The notes: generated by a model from the sequence alone, not told the origin. 64,000 bases of DNA from Chrysomallon squamiferum (GCA_012295275.1 CM022665.1:20045650-20109649), one strand, 5' to 3'. Positions 1-40,961 are shown, counted from the stretch's first letter. Translations and numbers: made by a program.

Positions 1-177
1 AATTTTAGTACTAGTAGTAATAGTAGTATGATATTCACCACATCATCATTATTATTACTAGTAGAAAGAGAGAAAGAAATTAATTAACTTGTAACGCGCA
101 AATGTTAATTAAAAAGACATTCCTTGATGAAGCAGATTTTTTTCGCCATCTTAAATGGATTACGTTTTTTCGCTGAG

Positions 178-260
<83 letters not shown>

Positions 261-319
261 TAAATATGAAACTAATATACTTACAAATGACAATGATTAT
301 AACTTTATTAAAATAATAC
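1..319. other. Left edge: GMC-gene intron with a GA microsatellite
   Basis: No exon is visible. A perfect (GA)n tract fills 182-258. The 62-residue open frame across it is only the translated repeat. The following GMC exon must lie left of the window. Confidence 0.6.
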
Positions 320-4118
<3,799 letters not shown>

Positions 4119-4264
4119 TTTTCTAAAAAAGAAATGTAATATGTAAATATGAACTTATGTTGTGCATTTTTGACCAGCCCTAACCAAAATGCAGAAGAAA
4201 ATGTAAACGAAACATTTAATCATCAGTTTATACTGTTTAATGCATTATAAATAATTATGAATTA

Positions 4265-4355
<91 letters not shown>

Positions 4356-4672
4356 TAAATAGGAAACTAACATACCTACAAAGGTCAGATCTCGGCACAA
4401 AGTCTATTTCCTAAATATAATAAATAAATAAATAAATAAATAAATATCAAATGAAACAGGTTTTTAAAAAGAAAAAGTTAAAAAGAAGAAAGACTGAGTC
4501 ACTATATAATCTGAGTCAGCACATAAAAAAAAAAATAAAAAAATACTCATGCATGTTAAGATAAACCATCCAGTCCTCTTATCATGTTATTATGATTTGT
4601 GTTCACTAGAGCGTGAAAACAACTACTATTTACAATGCAAGGTATCCGAGGTCATTCAAAGTTTAAGCTCAG

Positions 4673-4682
4673 GTCACGTGAC
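4673..4682. promoter_or_regulatory. GTCACGTGAC palindrome (E-box / CLEAR-like) upstream of the GMC gene
   Basis: A perfect 10-bp palindrome with a CACGTG core lies 555 bp upstream of the GMC start codon. bHLH-Zip factors of the USF/MITF/TFEB type bind such sites; use here is inference. Confidence 0.3.
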
Positions 4683-4975
4683 TGTCCCTGGCACAGTCTC
4701 TAAAAGTGTTTTCAGTTGAAATAATTTCAAAACTGGCGGCGAGTTCATGATAATAATTTTATTAAAGCGTTTTCCTAGTTTTCAGACACAGTGTTATAAC
4801 TGACTTAGACACTATACTTAGCATTCGCTTAGTAGTAATGTTCTCATTCTGTCCATGAAAACGTGCTTCACTTATTTTGGAGTTATCTTACTACTGTGAG
4901 ATATGATAATCTAATTGTGTGTGAGTGTTTGTGTGTATTTGGCCAGTGCTAATAAACAAACACAACAAAAACAAC

Positions 4976-5024
<49 letters not shown>

Positions 5025-5176
5025 GTAGCAGTAATAATAACAACAATAATAACAGTACCAATAATAATAATAACAACAATAATAATAATAATGTTGGAGG
5101 TATCGATAATAGTGATGAAGATGCTGGGCTGTTGATTACTGAATGATAATAGTTCTAACTACAATAAGCGATAAAC

Positions 5177-5271
<95 letters not shown>

Positions 5272-5918
5272 GATATCATACTCACACACAGTCGAATATT
5301 TAGAAACGATATCACACACTGGTCGACAGTACGTTTATTTCATTTAAATGGTGAATTGGCGAGATGCCATGTATTGACTACAACACAAAACACCTTGACC
5401 GCTGGGTTATAGGTGAAGGTCATTAACACGGTCGATAGGAAGGATAGTCGACTCTAATGTAACAGCTTTTAAATATTTTTTTGTACAGTGTGTTTGGTTT
5501 GATTTATTCTTTATCACTGACAGTAAAAATCAGTGAAACGGAGACTTACACTAAAATCTGTGGTAGTTGAAAAATTAATCTTGTGAAAAAAGATTTGTCA
5601 TAGAACTCAGTTCACTGAATACATGCAAATAAAGCAATATTACAATTACTTTCTATACAAATAATATTTTTTTTTATTATTATTTTTTTTAATTTTCAGC
5701 TTTTTACATTCTTTTTATTTATCTTGTTTTACCGCTATTGACACTGAAAGACACATACACATAACATACATAACTATGTACACACATACATACATATGTA
5801 CAAACGCACATAGTTAAACATACACATACAAATACGCACACATCATGCACGTGTCACTTAATTAAGGAGTACATAGTAATACAAACAATTAACAACACAC
5901 ACATATTCATAATAAATT

Positions 5919-5924
5919 TTTATT
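5919..5924 (-). terminator. Possible poly(A) signal of the aGPCR gene
   Basis: AATAAA on the minus strand, about 510 bases past the aGPCR stop codon. It is a plausible 3' end but not unique in AT-rich DNA. Confidence 0.35.
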
Positions 5925-5984
5925 CGCTTAAAATAAAATAACGAAAATGTATAGAATTATAACTCACAACCGTAACAAAATTTA

Positions 5985-6300
5985 CATTAAATATAATGAT
6001 TTTGTCACTGCGAAATTTATATTAATTGAAACAATTATGTTATTGTGAAATTTACGTAAACTGAAACAATTATGTCATTATGACATATTCGTTAATTGAA
6101 ACAGTTATGTCGCTGTGAAATTTACATTAATTAAAACAATTATGTCACAGTGAAATACTCATTAATTATGTCACTATGAAATTTACATTAAATAAAGCAT
6201 TATGTCACGGATATTTACACTAAGTAGAACTGTTATGTCATTGTGAAATCGACATTAATTTTCCCACTTTTAAATTTACATTAATTAAAACAATTCTGAG
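5985..6300. repeat. Degenerate minisatellite of about 32-35 bp in the aGPCR 3' UTR region
   Basis: Repeated core GTGAAATTTACATTAATT plus ACAATTATGTCA, about eight diverged copies, directly downstream of the aGPCR stop codon. Confidence 0.75.
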
Positions 6301-6433
6301 AAACTTTTTCACAAAGAATGACAAAATGTGTAACAATTCACGTCAGTTATTGAAGACTGGCAGGTTCCAGTAAACGGGAGTGTGATAATCAACATGCTTT
6401 GTGTCACAGTCCAAGTCTGACTGGACCTGTCTG

Positions 6434-21394
<14,961 letters not shown>

Positions 21395-21726
21395 TATACA
21401 AAACTGACAGATTTGAAATCAGTGTTTGTTTCTTCAACCATTAATACCGAGTACAGAACGTTTCTTGTTTCACAGTCATGAGAAATGTCTCACTTGTGCA
21501 TTAATAAATAATCTCATTTACAAATCAGACAGAACCGATAACAAATTTGTTCTGTATTTCACAGAGCTGTCTGTGATTCTGTTACAGTACATCAATGGTG
21601 CAGTTAAACTGTGACGTCAACACAAGATAAAAAATTACAAAATTGATAGATGTGAGAGAAAAACAACTCAAACACATGTTAACCACACAGACTTAACTAC
21701 TGAAACAAACACATTATGTTTCTCTG

Positions 21727-21849
<123 letters not shown>

Positions 21850-23119
21850 CTATTACTGCCCCACTCAGTTTATCAGTCTCTTTCTTTCTTTCTCTTTATC
21901 TCTGTTTGTCTCTGCATCTGGCTTTGCTCAGTTTATTTGATTTTGTTTTCTGATGATACTAAAAGTCACGAAAGACTATGTCTATGGATTGGCGCTTAAG
22001 AAATTTAGTGTTGATAACACTTTACATTTTTAAGATATTATTTTATTTATTTACCTTTTTAAAAGTCATATTCTTAAGAATTTTTATATATATGTTTGTA
22101 CATGAGTCTTTCATTATACATGATTATATGGATGATAATAATGTTTAAAATTTATATGTATTAATGTTTGTTTCTCTGTGACAGCTTATAGTTCTGTTTT
22201 AATCTGCGTGTATACATTCCCTAATGTATGTGTGTGTGTGTGTTTATGTGTGCGTTTGCGTTGTCGCTTGTTTGTCTTGATATTCTTTAAATACCAGAAT
22301 TGTCGAAGAAAAACGTAGACAGCAATAACGTTTTCCAAATCTTGTTTATTGATTAACCCAGAAAATCTGATATGTATAAATGGTAATAAGTATCTCTTAT
22401 CATTTTTGTTGTTAGATTAAATAAATAAACAAGTTATCTGCATAACCTCACATCGGATAAACAAAAACTACGTACATGATCAAGTTACTACGGACACCAA
22501 CAGTTTACTTCTTTAAGTGAAATGTCTGCCTAATTACCTCACAAACCAGCCTAACAAATGTGATATCTCACACGGTGTTCATGTTTGTTTTCTTAACACA
22601 GACGTGTACAAACCGTCGCTCTATTTCAAGCGACTTCGAGCATCAAATAACTAGATTTGTTTTTTCCTTTTTTTCACGTGAAATAGTTTAAATAAAGACT
22701 ACTTACCAGTAACATGTGTAGCAATCTGTCTGTCTGTCTGTCTGTGTGTCTGTCTCTCTTTGTCTGTTTCTCTTTGTCTTTCTGTCTACGTGTTTGTCTG
22801 TCTCTTTGCATTTCAATTTGTCATTCTGTCTATCCACATACACCTTATCCGTACTATGTTATATTTGTCTGTCTGTCTGTCTGTCAGGAGTGTGTGTTTA
22901 TTGTGCTTACAGTGAAAACCGTAGGAAACTGATTATAAATGTTGGCTTAAATGGCAGTAAAGAGAAACAAAAAAAAAAAATATTTAAATGTATTCTTCTT
23001 CTAGCTTTTGGCAAACTCTTAACGTGTGTGTGTGTGTCTAATAAACAGAACAAACCTACTTGCTATTTCGATATATCAGAAACGTTAATGTTTTTTTTAG
23101 TTTCGTTTTATTAGTATGT

Positions 23120-23120
<1 letters not shown>

Positions 23121-23210
<90 letters not shown>
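23121..23210. repeat. (CT)n microsatellite
   Basis: Pure CT of about 90 bp in the spacer upstream of the aGPCR. Confidence 0.95.
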
Positions 23211-23212
<2 letters not shown>

Positions 23213-24267
23213 AGTTATTGCACTCCTATAAAATAGAATTTATCGCTATTTACAAGTAACCAAAAATTAATGTTCATTTGTTTTGTTTAGATTTTTATAT
23301 TAATCCCGTCCCTTTTTTTTTAACTTAATCATTTATTTATTTATTTACTTATTTTAATTATCTTACACATATCAAAATAATAAATTTAGAACAAGCATAA
23401 TCATAATAAAAAAAAAAAAAAAAAAAAAATTATAGTGTTTGTTCTTGTTGGGGAGGGGGGGGTCTGTGAAAAAGTTAATAAAATCTTTACGAAATGAACT
23501 AGGCATGACGGATCTGACAAAATGTATTTTTCTGTTTTTAATTTTTTTTATATTACCTGTACATTGTATTACGTTCGTGAACGTAAAAGTTGTATTTTTA
23601 TTTAACATTTGTAAATGTTAAGATGTTATCAGGTGTACTCAAAATACACATCTGACGTTTTTCATGAAACGAAAACATTTTATGTATCATTTACCTTTAT
23701 TTCAAATAATGATTATTTCAAGTTGTTGTTGATGTCGTTCTTTTCGTCTTCTTTTCTTCATCTTCATTGTCATCATCATCATCATCATCATCATCTTCTT
23801 CTTCTGCTTCTTTTTATTATTATTGTTATTATTTGTTGTTGTTATTGCTGTTATTATTATTATTATTATTATTGCTGTTGTTCCTGCTGTTGTTGTTGGT
23901 TATTATTGTTGCTGTTATTGCTGTTGTTGTTGTTATTATTATTGTTGTTGTTACTGTTGTTATTACTGCGGTTGTTGCTCTTCTTCTTCTTCTTCTTCTT
24001 ATTGGTTTGTTGTAATTGTTATTATTTGTTTGTTGTGTTGTTATTGTGTTTTCTTTTTGTTGTTGTTGTTTATTTTGTATGTATTATGCCAAGTGTACAG
24101 CATTACTCTGGCCTCTGTTCTTTACATCACGCTGTAAGTTAAATAAGAGTAAAACTATTTCTGTGTTCTATTTTTAAAGTTACACGAAACAGCTGGCGCT
24201 TGTTCATGACTAAATACAATATCAGTGTCTTTTTACATGAACTTAACAGATAGAAAACATTCTTAAT

Positions 24268-24380
24268 AACAGGATTCTGGTTGGAACGAGAAATGCTGAA
24301 CGAAAAATCCCACTGTGGTAGATTGACCCTGATGCCTCAAACATTCCAGCTATCTGCAAAATTGGCTACGGTTTATATAA
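24268..24380 (-). mobile_element. Decayed tRNA-derived SINE-like head (tentative)
   Basis: The stretch from GGTTGGAACGAGAAATGC to GCAAAATTGGCTACG resembles, from general familiarity, the tRNA-related head of a SINE common in gastropods: a diverged B box (GGTCAATCTAC on the minus strand) and A box (TAGCCAATTTTGCAGATAGC). The 34-bp poly(A) at 24418-24451 lies on the wrong side for this orientation and may be separate. Low confidence. Confidence 0.3.
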
Positions 24381-24413
24381 ATATACAATTGTAATGTTAA
24401 ATTCACCTGTGTG

Positions 24414-24454
<41 letters not shown>

Positions 24455-25045
24455 TTCCATCCTTTGAGATCAGCTGTTCTAGAAAAGATGAAACTGAATC
24501 CGTGCCAACTCAAACACCGAGGAGATTAATGTTTTCAGTGGCCTGCAATTCAGCGAGATTGTTATTATAAAAATATTTTCGTTTCCTAAGATATATCTCA
24601 TGTGTAATAATAGTTCTTCTTCTTATATCTGATCACAGAGCTTCCTGACACAGGAAAATGTTTCATTTCTTCTTGTTTTTTATTTATTTATTTTGTATAT
24701 TTACAGGTACAGACGTTTAGGTATATATTTTGTGTGTATGTATGTATGTATAGGTATGTTTATATGAATATATATATACACACATACATATACATATGTA
24801 TGTTTATGTATCCATGCATATATGTATTTATGTACGTATATACATCTCTCTCTGTGTGTGTGTGTGTGTGTGCGCTTTCATATATATTTGTAAGTGAACT
24901 ATCTAAAAAAGGTCTTATTTAGCTGTTCTAATAAAATAATCTATTCAAAAGCTCTTTGACACATCAAACTGGAAATCGATTTTCTTTCCTCAGTAAGATA
25001 ATAATAAAAATAATAATAATAACAGTAATAATAATAATAATAATG

Positions 25046-25132
<87 letters not shown>

Positions 25133-25396
25133 GCAACAACAATAAATGTCATATTACTAATATGAGACAACAATGGAAAATGTAAAAATAAATGTAAAAA
25201 AAAAAGAAATCAGTTTCGCACGTAGTGTAACAAAAATCAACAATCTTCCACTTGTAATTAGGAAATGAAAACACGGAGAGCCACTTTTTCCCCTGCCGGC
25301 GTCATTCTGTTCTGTGTGTGACTCAGTGAAAATACCAGGGGAGTTTCTGATTGATTAGACAACACAAAACACTCCAATGACTCTCTCTCACCCTGC

Positions 25397-25500
25397 AGCG
25401 ACGACGGCCACACAGACTAGTGATATTCGCCTGGAGACGTCGCTGATGATGGTGTTCAAGGTTATAAGGTCGTGTTGTTTTGGTGTGAACAGTGCAGATG
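25397..25500. other. CpG-richer island with splice-like borders; possible exon, strand uncertain
   Basis: The stretch is GC-richer than its surroundings. On the minus strand it ends GCTGCAGG|GTGAGA, a strong donor, and could be a 5'-UTR exon for the aGPCR, whose coding start has its own upstream acceptor (CTGTCAG, 9 bases before the ATG). On the plus strand TCTCTCTCACCCTGCAG is a good acceptor, followed by an open frame, but no good donor follows. Function unknown. Confidence 0.25.
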
Positions 25501-25566
25501 TTTTGTCAGTTAATCACTTCAGTAAGACTATTGATCATTTTAAAATGTGTGTGTGTGTGTGTCCGA

Positions 25567-25692
<126 letters not shown>

Positions 25693-26495
25693 GCAGGAAG
25701 AGGAAGCTTCATTTTATTATTTTAAATTTAATTTTTGATTTTGTATCACCTTTCTATATTTTTTTTTTTTTTTTTTTTTTAAATATATATTCTTACTCAG
25801 CAAGTCAAATGAAGACACAATACTTCTAAGTAACAAGATTATTTTACACACATCTGACAAATGTTATCACTAACATGGTCTGATGTTTAAATACAAACTG
25901 GGGGTATCACTCACATAACATACTTTATTAAATCTACCGAGGTGAATACTTCTGTTGTATGTTTTCTTTGCTAATATAACAGATCTTACTGGCAGCCAAA
26001 AGTAACTTTATTTACAGTAAACATTAACATACAGAATGCATGAACGGATTAAGGGGATATTACGCAAAACGTGACTTCTGTTATTATTGTGTTGTTGTTG
26101 TTGTTGTAGCTAATAGTAGTAATAGTAACAATAGTAGTAGTAGCAGTAGTAGTAATAGTAATATTAGTAATAGGTGTAGCAGCAGTACTAACGGTAACAG
26201 TAGTAATAGTAGCAGTAGTATTTCAATTATAAATAGTTAAATGCACCAAGACGATTGCCCTACTCTCTGTCTGAAATCCTGCGTCTACATTTCTATAATT
26301 GTTCATTTATATCTGTGTTATTTGTGTCAGGTCTAACAAAGAAGTATTTAGACGTTATCTCTGCTTGCGTGTTTGTAGAGTTTTAAATTAGAAAGTATCT
26401 GATGATGTCTGGTTTGGTCCGATTACAATTTGAATAATACTTGAGTTTAGTTTTATATGTGTGTGTACGAGTATGTGGGGACATAAAATGAGTTT

Positions 26496-26543
<48 letters not shown>

Positions 26544-26779
26544 GCATGTATATATGCATGTATGTATGATAATACAATATACAGCTGTTGTACACATCAC
26601 CTATGTAATAGTGGTTAGAAAACTCGAATTTATTACAGATTTGTAGAGACGTGTAAAATGAAGCTATGAAACTATCCTTTGCATATTTTTTTGGTTTTCA
26701 AATCAAAATGAATTTTAAAAATATACGTTTCAATGTTTGTGCCAACGTGTTTTTCTTCTCCGCTAATTGATCCACCCAT

Positions 26780-26965
26780 AAGTCAAACAGTCAATCCATC
26801 CATCTATCCTTCCTTTGATCCATCCTGCCATTTACCCATCCATCGATCAATCTATCCATTCACCGATCTATCCATCCGCTATCCATCTATGCTTCACCCA
26901 TTCATCAGTTTATCTATCTACCCATCAATCCCTTTATCGACCTATCTATCCATCCGTCCAGTCAA
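26780..26965. repeat. Degenerate ATCC tetranucleotide repeat
   Basis: ATCCATCC/ATCTATCC-type units over about 185 bp, close to the RERG-like 3' end. Confidence 0.85.
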
Positions 26966-27080
26966 AAATAACATTCAGACATTTTACCTAAAATGTTTGT
27001 AAGTTCTGGCATTTTATCCACAACTCTCGTGTCAGTTCAGTTTGACAGTTTTAATAAAGAGAAGACTTTGGTAGATGTGT

Positions 27081-27086
27081 TTTATT
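27081..27086 (-). terminator. Possible poly(A) signal of the RERG-like gene
   Basis: AATAAA on the minus strand, about 355 bases past the stop codon. Confidence 0.4.
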
Positions 27087-27184
27087 TGTAATATACACTA
27101 AACGGAATGACACAACCAAGTTAAGTTGTGAGTATAGCGAGACAGAATGTTTTCAGATATTAAAACATCGACGAGAACAGTGTC

Positions 27185-27437
27185 AAACCACGTGACTCGC
27201 TCATCAATAACAGTCATCACATGATGGGTGTCGCTTGAAGGATAACCACGTGATACATCGCCTGATTGAAAAAACCCACACCCAATGTTCCATGTGAAAA
27301 ATTAATAATCACGTGATGCACGTGAAGGAAAACCACAAAGTAAAGTTTCACATGAAAATTAGTAACCACGTGATGCATCACCTGAAGAAAAAACACCTCG
27401 CAATGTTGCACGTCAGAAGCAGTAACCACGTGGCATA

Positions 27438-27440
<3 letters not shown>
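27185..27440. repeat. About 60-bp tandem array with a CACGTG core, in the RERG-like 3' UTR
   Basis: CACGTG cores at about 27189, 27247, 27310, 27367 and 27427, spaced 57-63 bp, in a shared context AACCACGTGATGCATCACCTG. The last copy reaches the ATG-TGA end of the coding sequence. Confidence 0.8.
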
Positions 27441-35287
<7,847 letters not shown>

Positions 35288-35299
35288 AATACGTGATTG

Positions 35300-35359
35300 C
35301 TAAATGCCTACAGTGTTGACGTTTAAGAGGTTGATGTCGTATGTTTCCTGTTTACACAT
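35300..35359 (-). promoter_or_regulatory. Upstream ORF (19 codons) in the RERG-like leader
   Basis: The ATG at 35359 opens a frame of 19 residues (MCKQETYDIN...) ending TAG, 12 bases before the main ATG and in the same frame. If the exon starts at 35373 as modelled, ribosomes meet this uORF first, which could lower translation. Effect is inference. Confidence 0.5.
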
Positions 35360-36234
35360 CCCGCCACAACGCCCTGCAGTAAAAAAAAAAAAAGACGTTA
35401 CAGTCACACGTTGTGATGCTGAGGTCGATGTGCTGATGTTGCAGTTTTGTTGAGCACAGCAGCCGCGTAGCAACACGAACGTAACAAACGTGAACACAGA
35501 AAAAAGTCAGTTTTGGATAATTAGTCGTGTGATGTACTGAACGATCAAATTTCAAAACAGCGTATTCGTTAACTTCTGATAATTTTTTTTTTTTTTCTCC
35601 CTTTGTGCAAGATTTGCGTTTTGTGTTGGGTGCGTTTCTGTGTGTGTGTATACGTGTGTTTGTATGTATTTATGCATTGGTATACATGTGTTTATACAGG
35701 TACGTATGGGTAATTGAGTGTGTATATTTCTGTTTGTATGTGTGTGTTTGTATTTGATGTGTTTGTGTGTGTGTGTGTGTGTGTCTGTGTTATCCGAGTC
35801 AAATAAGGGAAATAAAAAATAAAACATAAAAATAAAATAAAATCATTTAAAATCAACAGCAAAAAAAAGACTAACACTGAGAGTAACGTAATATTTTGAT
35901 GTACTTACAAATATAAAAACAATACACTATATTTAAATTAGCAGTTTCACATTATGACGTCACAGACAGTCTAACGAACAATTACATTTACAGCTGTTGC
36001 TATGGAAACAGTAATAATTTAACTGCTTTCACTGTAAATTAGTCTCTGTGGTAAGTAGCTGTGTCAGCGGCACAATAATCCCGAAGTAATCCCTAAATAA
36101 TCCCTAAAACTATCCCAATCCCAGAATAAATACTAAACCACGACACATCAATAGATTCCTAGATCGGTTACGAAGGTTACAAATATTATAATTATTATTT
36201 AATTAATACTACAAACATGACAATTAATACATAA

Positions 36235-36430
36235 ATACATATGGACAGGTGGACATGTATATAAATATAGATAGATAGATAGATGCATACATACATACAT
36301 ATATACATACATATATACATAGATATATACATGTATGTATGTATGTACGTATGTATGTATCTATATTTATATACATATATGCATATATATATATAGACAG
36401 ACATAAAGGTAGATAGAAAGAGAGATAGAC
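36235..36430. repeat. Tetranucleotide (GATA/CATA/GTAT) field
   Basis: ATAGATAG, CATACATA and GTATGTAT runs over about 195 bp upstream of the RERG-like gene. Confidence 0.85.
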
Positions 36431-36839
36431 AGATAAATATTCAGAATGATATTAAAATTAGTAAATAGGCCTATGTATTTTAAAAATTAACTATATAAAA
36501 ATGTAAGATGATAAAAGAATTTTACACAGAACAAAATAATTTAAAAAATCGGTAAAGAAAGACGTATGTAAAGACTAAAAATACGTGTGTCAAGGACAGA
36601 GGAACAGAAAATAATTTAGAAACAAGGAAATACGTACCAGAGCGACAGTAAAATGATTTTTTTTTTTTTTTTTTTATCCCACACCACACAGACACAAGAA
36701 GAAGGAGAGAAACGTAACAAAGACTGACTGACTGACAGCGATTTTCTGAAATAGCTTCACTAAGTCAACTGGTCAAATAAAATGTCGGGCAAAGCAATCA
36801 CCATAAAACAGCTGACGTGAGAAGTTGTCTTGCACTTAC

Positions 36840-36960
36840 TGTTCAAACACCAGCTCGGCTCGGCTCGGCTGGTAGTTCACGGCACTTTTCGCCCAGCTCC
36901 GGTATTCCTGTTAGCCGCGGTGCCAGAACGCAATTAGCAGGTCAGAGACGCAAGCAGAGA
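36840..36960 (-). other. Candidate non-coding first exon of the RERG-like gene
   Basis: A locally GC-rich segment with a CGGCT repeat (three copies) ends in the donor AACA|GTAAGT on the minus strand, 1.5 kb upstream of the acceptor at 35373. The 5' border is not determined and no TATA box is seen. Confidence 0.4.
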
Positions 36961-37117
36961 CGTCACTCACACACACAACATTAATCAATGAAAGATTTAT
37001 CGAACTGGTTGCGTCTTGTACAGCGAAATCTGGTAACACGGTCTGTAGCTCATCTCACTGATAACACAGGAATCTGATATCTCTGTTTTACTCAGACTTG
37101 CACAACTGTGCATATAA

Positions 37118-37450
<333 letters not shown>

Positions 37451-38475
37451 AATAAAGCATAAAAGCAATTTCAGTACGTTGAGGTGATCTCTGAAATACG
37501 ATTTGAAGTCAGTATTAAATTAACCGTATAATATCTGTGTTTTAAAGTGGCAGTGTTAATCAGTTTGTGTAGAGACTATGTTGTATATACTGCAGTATTA
37601 TACACTGGAGATGTATGATCTGAGTTCAAGTTTTGTTTTTGTTACAGAGGAAAGGCCTGGTAAACTGGTACAAAGAAAAGGTTGTATTAAATCTGTGTGC
37701 TTCCAAAAACATTCTCACTTTGTATCTGGTTAGATGCGTTTCACTAGAGTGTTAAATATATATTAATAAAAGTGTTGTATGAGTGATATCACACACATTG
37801 TAATATGAAATAATAACACACGCAAGTGTTAAGGATGAGAACATCTTAAATGAATAAAGAAATTTAATAAACAGAAAAAGAAGAAAGAAAGAAAAAAAGA
37901 AAAAAAAGAACGAGAGAGAGAGAAAGAGGGAAGAGAAATAAAGAAAACAAAAAATAACAGAAACAAAAAAAGAGTAGAAAGAGAAGGAAGAACGATAGAG
38001 AGAAAGAAACAGAAAGAATTAAACAAGGAATGGAAATGAAACAAATCAGTGGTTAGTGGACTTACTTGTTAATTAACGCTGAATCTGTCTGCTCAAGGGA
38101 CATGTATTAAAATAAACCAGTCTGAAATGACGCGAGAAAGCCTGGCACCTTTATCAAACAAATAACACAAAGACCCGCCAAAACGAGGTGACGCAGGTAT
38201 TCAATAGACCCCGGGTGTTTATCTCTCCTTTCAATCATTCGAATTAATCAAATACTTTAACTGAAACAGGTTGTCTTGTAGACTGAATAATTTGACCCTC
38301 GGGTCACCTCGTTTATTTTTATATCAGATATTCCAGATAAAAGTTAGCATTGTTTTGTATACACACATTCATGTCTGTCTGTCTCCCTTTCTCTCTGTGA
38401 CTTTCTCTCAGATTATCTTTCTCTGTCTCTCTTTCAATCTATATCTCTATCTGTCTGTCTCTGTCCCTGTATTTT

Positions 38476-38663
<188 letters not shown>

Positions 38664-39119
38664 TTGATTACTATATATTTCTTAGTGTCTGTTTGGTGTT
38701 GTAACTAACGAGTTTGGTGTTAAGTGACATTTTCACGACGTACTAAAACATTAATTCATTTTCCTTGTTTCACGTTTTCTTTTGTTATCAGATTTAGATT
38801 ACTTTGTGCACATCTCTTTCAGTTTGTTTGTCCGTGTCACCCCACCGTCCCTTGAACTGTGAGAGGTGGGTTTTACAGTGGGTGTCTATTATCATCATTT
38901 GGAAATAGATACCATTATTTCCAACAGCAAAATAAATTAACCATGTCCTGTTGAAATCGGCACAGTGTTTCTCATTATACCGGTCTATTCAGATAGTAAC
39001 CGTACACTGCCAGTGATGACGTTGTTGTCGTTGATAATAATAATCATGGAGTCTGTGGTTATGATGATGATGATGCGATAATCAAGATAACAAGGAGGAA
39101 ATGTGAATAAAGATGGCCA

Positions 39120-39545
39120 TAATAATGATGAGATGATGTTGATAATAATAATAGTAATAATAATAATAAAAATAATAATAGTAATTATAATAACATCAAC
39201 AAAACAACAACAACAACAACAACAATAACAACAACAACAATAATAATAAGAATAATAATAATACTATGAAGAATAATAATAATATATGAAAATTGGTGAT
39301 AACCACTATGGTATTAATGATGACCGTGATGCTGTTTTATAGGTGTAAAGGAAATACAATGTAAACTTTAAACACCGAAAACGTATTATTTCATTATATT
39401 CTTATTTAAATTAATTAAAAACTTCAGACACTAAAACCTCATTATTTCATTATAATTCTTATTTAAATTATTTTAAAACTTCATACTCTAAAACCTCAGT
39501 ATTTCATTATATTCTCATTTCAGTATTTTAAAACGCTATATAATC
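39120..39545. repeat. AAT/AAC repeats and a three-copy AT-rich repeat of about 56-60 bp
   Basis: AAT/ACA runs at 39130-39265. Then three copies with the core ATTTCATTATATTCTTATTT + AAAACTTCA..CTAAAACCTC at 39380-39540. Confidence 0.8.
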
Positions 39546-39972
39546 GATTAAGCACAAAGAAATTCTATCTAGGCAGGCCTAGCTGCAGTCTTCTTTTGTT
39601 TCTGTTTTTGCTTCTTTATCTGCAGTCAGCTTGAACAAACTCTCTCGACTCAGCTTTAGCGATGAATGAATTTAAAAATTCTTAAAATGTAGACCAGAAA
39701 AAAGCAGGTACGCAATACCTATTCATGATTTACGGTTAGCGATTTGTTTCAAAGAAGATTTTTTTCTTTTTTCCATTCTTTTTTTGTTTGGTTTTTTTCT
39801 AATGCGGGTTATTAAAATCTGGCTTTTAGCATGTTTACACAGTTTGGGTGGGCTGTCATGAGTGGGGAAAAAATAATAATAATTAGAATACTAAAAATAG
39901 TTTTAAGTAAGAAACTTTAGAACATGCATCCTCACTCATTCGGCATGTCTCACAGAAAGAGAGAGAAAGCTT

Positions 39973-40264
<292 letters not shown>

Positions 40265-40395
40265 TTCTCCTCTCCGTGTAAATTGCTATCGCTCTCTTTC
40301 TCTCTCAGCTCTGTCTCTATCACAAAATCAAAACGAAAACAACAACAAAAAAACCCCATTCTAAACGAGAAGCGATTATATATCTCTAATCTTAC

Positions 40396-40610
40396 CTCAG
40401 CTCGAGGGGGCAGAAAAGAAAGTGACAACTCGTCCACTATTTACACGTAGGAGAAACAAGAAATAGCTTTATGTCCATGTTTGTGTACAAAACGTGACTG
40501 GAGATGTGAGCGGACTGACTCGTGGAGCTGTGTGCAAACAGAGCCAGCTTTCTCTGTGTCAGTGAGACACGCTGTCAGTTCCACGTGCTTTTTTTCTTTG
40601 ATCCACCGCC
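40396..40610 (-). other. Candidate alternative upstream exon of the RERG-like gene
   Basis: The segment follows a possible acceptor (TTTACTTGTACAG) and ends at a strong donor GCTGAG|GTAAGA. It is CpG-bearing and unlike the surrounding repeats. It contains short ATG frames (one in phase with the donor: MDELSLSFLPPRAE). It could be a 5'-UTR exon or belong to an unseen transcript. Confidence 0.3.
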
Positions 40611-40689
40611 CACCTGTACAAGTAAACACACGACAGCATTAACATACCTGGCTGTAGCAACAGAACTGCCGAAACAAAACAACAACAAC

Positions 40690-40919
40690 GATCACTAGTA
40701 CCACCACTACTACTACAAACATCTACTACTAGCACTGTACTACAACAACAACGACTACTATTACTACTACTACTACGTGACTCTTCTACAGTGCTATTGT
40801 TACTACTATTATACCTTTTAATTCTACTATTTTCTGTAGTGCTATTACTGATAGAGCTACTACTATTGCTACTATTACTACTAATTTAATACTAATACTG
40901 CTATTGCTGCTGTTGTTAT

Positions 40920-40961
<42 letters not shown>

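Larger units (their letters stand above)
4119..6433. other. Intergenic spacer between the divergent ends of the GMC and aGPCR genes
   Basis: It holds (GA)n at 4270-4353 and 5180-5267, AAAT repeats at 4420-4446 and an AAT field at 4976-5093. The GMC promoter region should lie here. A GTCACGTGAC palindrome sits at 4673-4682. The left-hand part (5919-6433) is the likely aGPCR 3' UTR. No further exon was found. Confidence 0.6.
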
